Position numbers and translations under genes: made by a program. Positions 61,642 through 64,000 of a stretch of DNA of 64,000 nucleotides are shown here, piece by piece. The notes beneath the pieces were generated by a model. It had not been told where the DNA came from. It made no database searches and saw only the letters and a list, made by a program, of their open reading frames with translations. Numbering within the stretch: the first letter of the stretch is position 1; each line of letters starts with the position of its first letter. The DNA is from Amycolatopsis alba DSM 44262 (GTDB taxonomy: Bacteria; Actinomycetota; Actinomycetes; Mycobacteriales; Pseudonocardiaceae): contig NZ_KB913032.1 of assembly GCF_000384215.1 (NCBI RefSeq), positions 8,827,605-8,891,604 on the forward strand, given 5' to 3'.

Positions 61642-62256
61642 ATGACCATGTCGCTGTCGGCCGAACTGTGGCCCGACGTCCAGCCGGAGACGGCACGACG
61701 ACTGATGCTGGCCGGGGTCGAATCCTTCGCGCGGCGCGGCTACCACGCGACCACCACCCGTGACATCGCCTCGGCGGCGGGGATGAGCCCCGCGGCGCTG
61801 TACGTGCACTTCCCGTCCAAGGCCGCACTGCTGTTCGCGATCTCGAAGTACGGCCACGAGCAGACCCTCTCGCTGGTCGAAAGCGTCGTGGCACGCGAGA
61901 CCGACCCGGTCGAGCGGATCCGGCTGCTGGTCGAGGACTTCGTGGCCTGGCACGCGCGGCGGCACACCGTGGCCCGCGTGGTGCAGTACGAACTGCACGC
62001 GCTGCCGGACGAGGAGTTCGAGATCGTCGCGAAACTGCGCCGCCGCATCGAGCAGATCGTGCGCGAGGTCATCGCCCAAGGCGCGCAGGCGGGCGTCTTC
62101 ACCGTCGGCGACCCGCACACCGCGGCCCGCGCCGTGCTCTCGCTCGGCGTCGACGTCTCCCGCTGGTACAGCGACCGCGCCCGCCAGACACCCAAGAAGC
62201 TGGGCCAGGAGTACAGCGAGCTGGTGCTCCGCATGCTCGGCACGAAACTCTCCTGA
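61642..62256 (+). CDS. TetR-family regulator
   Basis: 204 residues from ATG 61642 with GGAGG eight bases upstream. The HTH is GVESFARRGYHATTTRDIAS, AAGMSPAALYVHFPSKAALL. The C-terminal domain contains HARRHTVARVVQYELHALPD, as seen in TetR proteins of acyl-CoA degradation operons. It is divergent from the two-SDR operon, with the palindrome at 61557-61574 as the probable shared operator. Confidence 0.92.
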   Translation: MTMSLSAELWPDVQPETARRLMLAGVESFARRGYHATTTRDIASAAGMSPAALYVHFPSKAALLFAISKYGHEQTLSLVESVVARETDPVERIRLLVEDFVAWHARRHTVARVVQYELHALPDEEFEIVAKLRRRIEQIVREVIAQGAQAGVFTVGDPHTAARAVLSLGVDVSRWYSDRARQTPKKLGQEYSELVLRMLGTKLS

Positions 62257-62301
62257 CCAGTACTGATCGACCTCCGTCGGCGATACCGCCACCAGAGTGA
62301 C

Positions 62302-62319
62302 ATACCAACCGGTCGGTAT
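62302..62319. promoter_or_regulatory. Palindromic operator upstream of MHS transporter
   Basis: ataccaaccggtcggtat: 18-base palindrome with one mismatched pair around ACCGGT, 96 bases before the transporter start. It looks like a TetR-family site but differs from the one at 61557, so a different repressor, encoded elsewhere, may act here. Confidence 0.55.
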
Positions 62320-62414
62320 CGAGAATTACCCGTTGAGACGTTGACCACATACTAAGCGGTTGTTAACTTGCCCGGACCGCACCGCCGCAGCAGCGCCGAG
62401 CGAAGGGCACAACG

Positions 62415-63779
62415 ATGGCCGACAGCGCACAGCCCGCACCGGAACCCACGATCACCGTGTCCCAGCGCAGGAGGGCCGCAACCGCCGCGGCCCTGGCTTC
62501 CACCGCCGAATGGTTCGATTACTTCGTCTTCGGTATCGCGGCGGCCTTGGTCTTCGGGAAGACCTTCTTCCCCACCACCAACGCGGCGACGGGCGTCCTC
62601 GCCTCGTTCGCGACCTTCGCGGTCGGCTTCCTCGCCCGGCCGCTCGGCGGGATCATCGCGGGCAGCCTCGGTGACAAACGCGGCCGGAAACCCGTGCTGG
62701 TACTGGCGATCGCGGTGATGGGCGTCGCGACCACGCTGATCGGCGTGCTCCCCACCTACGACACGATCGGCATCGCCGCGCCGATCCTGCTGGTGCTGCT
62801 GCGGCTCGTGCAGGGGGTCGCGGTCGGCGCCCAATGGGGTGGCGCGATGCTGCTCGCCACCGAATACGCGCCGCCCGGCAAACGCGGTCTCTACGGCAGC
62901 CTCGTCCAGCTCGGCGTCCCGATCGGCGTGGTGCTGGCGAATACGGTGTTCCTGATCGCCGCGCAGGTCGCGCCGCCGTCCGACTTCCTCACCTGGGCCT
63001 GGCGGATCCCGTTCCTGGCAGGCGTCCTCGTGCTCGGGCTGGCCTGGTACCTGCACGTCAAAATCGACGAGACGCCGGAATACCGCCGCGCGGAAGCGAA
63101 ACTCGCCGCCGAGGAACGCGTCCGCGCCAAGTCGCCGCTGCGCGACGTCCTGCGCGATCACAAGGGCACGGTGCTGCTGGCAGGTGGTTCGTTCATGGTC
63201 AACACCGCCACCTTCTACATCCTGCTCAACGGCGTCCTCGACTACGCCACCCGCCATCTGGGGATGTCACGGACCACCGTGCTCGTCGCGACCCTGCTGA
63301 TCAGCACGCTGCAGCTGGCGATCATCCCCTTGTCGGCGAAGCTGTCCGACCGGATCGGCAGGCTCAAGATCTACACCTTCGGAGCCGCCGGTGTCGCGCT
63401 GTGGGCGATCCCGATGTTCCTGCTGATCGACACGGCTTCGCTGCCGCTGTTCGTGGTCGCCTCGTTCGTCGGGTCGCTTTTCCTCGGCATCATGTACGGT
63501 CCGCAGGCGGCGCTGTTCGCCGAATTGTTCACCGCCGAGATGCGCTACACCGGCGCCTCGCTCGGCTATCAGATCAGCGCGGTCGTCGGCGGCGGGCTCG
63601 CGCCGTTCATCATGGTGCTGCTGCTGGAATCCACCGGGACCTCGATGTCGGTTTCGCTCTACATCATCGTGCTGGCCCTGATCTCGCTCGGTTCGATCGG
63701 CCTGCTGGCCAAACGAGCCGCACGGTCCACTTCGGACTCAGTCGACCGCGCGCGCGAAGCGGTCGGCGACCAGCCTTAG
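62415..63779 (+). CDS. MFS transporter, metabolite:H+ symporter (MHS) family
   Basis: 454 residues from ATG 62415, 12 predicted membrane segments. MHS hallmarks: STAEWFDYFVFGIAAALVFG in TM1, RPLGGIIAGSLGDKRGRKPV in loop 2-3, LRLVQGVAVGAQWGGAMLLA in TM4 and an FTAEMRYTGASLGYQ segment before TM11. MHS members (shikimate, proline/betaine, ketoglutarate) import small organic acids or zwitterions with protons. Substrate cannot be assigned. Confidence 0.92.
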   Translation: MADSAQPAPEPTITVSQRRRAATAAALASTAEWFDYFVFGIAAALVFGKTFFPTTNAATGVLASFATFAVGFLARPLGGIIAGSLGDKRGRKPVLVLAIAVMGVATTLIGVLPTYDTIGIAAPILLVLLRLVQGVAVGAQWGGAMLLATEYAPPGKRGLYGSLVQLGVPIGVVLANTVFLIAAQVAPPSDFLTWAWRIPFLAGVLVLGLAWYLHVKIDETPEYRRAEAKLAAEERVRAKSPLRDVLRDHKGTVLLAGGSFMVNTATFYILLNGVLDYATRHLGMSRTTVLVATLLISTLQLAIIPLSAKLSDRIGRLKIYTFGAAGVALWAIPMFLLIDTASLPLFVVASFVGSLFLGIMYGPQAALFAELFTAEMRYTGASLGYQISAVVGGGLAPFIMVLLLESTGTSMSVSLYIIVLALISLGSIGLLAKRAARSTSDSVDRAREAVGDQP

Positions 63780-64000
63780 CCGGTCCTTGACCTCGTCCGG
63801 CGCCTCCTCCACGACGAAGTCGACGTCCCAATGGGCGAGGTAGTAAGGCATCACGGAAAGGTCGTTGGAGCCGACCCTGACCCGGCAGATGTGCTCGTCG
63901 ATGGCTTCGATCGTCCCGACGGTCGGTGACACGTACTCGGCGAGCGCGTCCGCCGAACTGTTCACCCGCAGCACCATCTGGTGCGGATACGGCGACGACG
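63738..64000 (-). CDS. WYL-domain transcriptional regulator, C-terminal part (runs off right edge)
   Basis: Only the last 87 or so residues are in the window: MVLRVNSSADALAEYVSPTV, DEHICRVRVGSNDLSVMPYY, LAHWDVDFVVEEAPDEV. This matches the WCX tail after the WYL domain of DeoR/YafY-like regulators, including the typical helix DRLRLVADRFARA at the end. The HTH and WYL core lie beyond 64000. It is convergent with the MHS transporter, overlapping it by 42 bases. Confidence 0.75.
   Translation of the reverse strand, partial: SSPYPHQMVLRVNSSADALAEYVSPTVGTIEAIDEHICRVRVGSNDLSVMPYYLAHWDVDFVVEEAPDEVKDRLRLVADRFARAVD

Overview
The window reads as chromosome of a high-GC filamentous actinomycete. Amycolatopsis is my best guess, from codon use, the LAL-regulated modular PKS locus and the large intergenic palindromes; no rRNA or other taxonomic marker is present. 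It holds the start-side half of a type I modular polyketide synthase (PKS) locus, split by an accessory stretch of unrelated genes, followed by pathway regulators and ordinary metabolic genes.

PKS core (minus strand, about 40.3 to 23.9 kb and 8.9 to below 1 kb). In transcription order: ACP-KS-AT-DH-ER-KR-ACP (40309-33920), a 73-residue protein that looks like a free-standing C-terminal docking domain (33920-33699), a bimodular KS-AT-DH-KR-ACP x2 (33684-23875), a monomodular KS-AT-KR-ACP (8938-4604), and a KS-AT-DH-ER... gene that runs off the left edge (4579-<1). All five AT domains carry the HAFH signature of malonyl-CoA specificity. All four KRs that can be seen have the LDD motif. The expected early chain is starter, saturated C2, two conjugated double bonds, a hydroxyl, then probably a saturated C2. 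Loading starts from a lone N-terminal ACP. Divergent genes at 40.6-44.7 kb encode a flavin amine oxidase/monooxygenase, an acyl-activating ligase and a discrete acyltransferase. This is the known logic for amino-acid-derived starters such as the arginine-derived 4-guanidinobutyryl unit; ECO-0501-like Amycolatopsis polyketides are a possible comparison. The actual starter is not proven here. A 14-TM exporter follows (44.7-46.3 kb).

Regulation (46.5-58.9 kb). Four large ATPase-LuxR (LAL) regulators and one PAS-LuxR regulator are packed together. One LAL is convergent with an operon of three. Three of the four LALs have Arg instead of Lys in the Walker A motif. A 32-bp-arm hairpin separates the convergent genes.

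Accessory stretch (about 9-23.8 kb). It lies between two PKS genes whose docking ends still match in class. It carries a duplicated and frameshifted DUF222/HNH gene, a barstar-domain protein, a SUKH-like protein, a two-component system, a small membrane protein, an alpha/beta hydrolase, truncated GNAT and aldo/keto reductase genes, a LysR-HTH/esterase fusion, a RibD-C/DHFR-like reductase and a TetR-SDR operon with a palindromic operator.

Right end (59.3-64 kb). A beta-carbonic anhydrase, two coupled SDRs divergent from a TetR regulator, an MHS-type transporter with its own palindromic operator, and the end of a WYL-domain regulator. I saw no tRNA, rRNA, CRISPR array or intact transposase.
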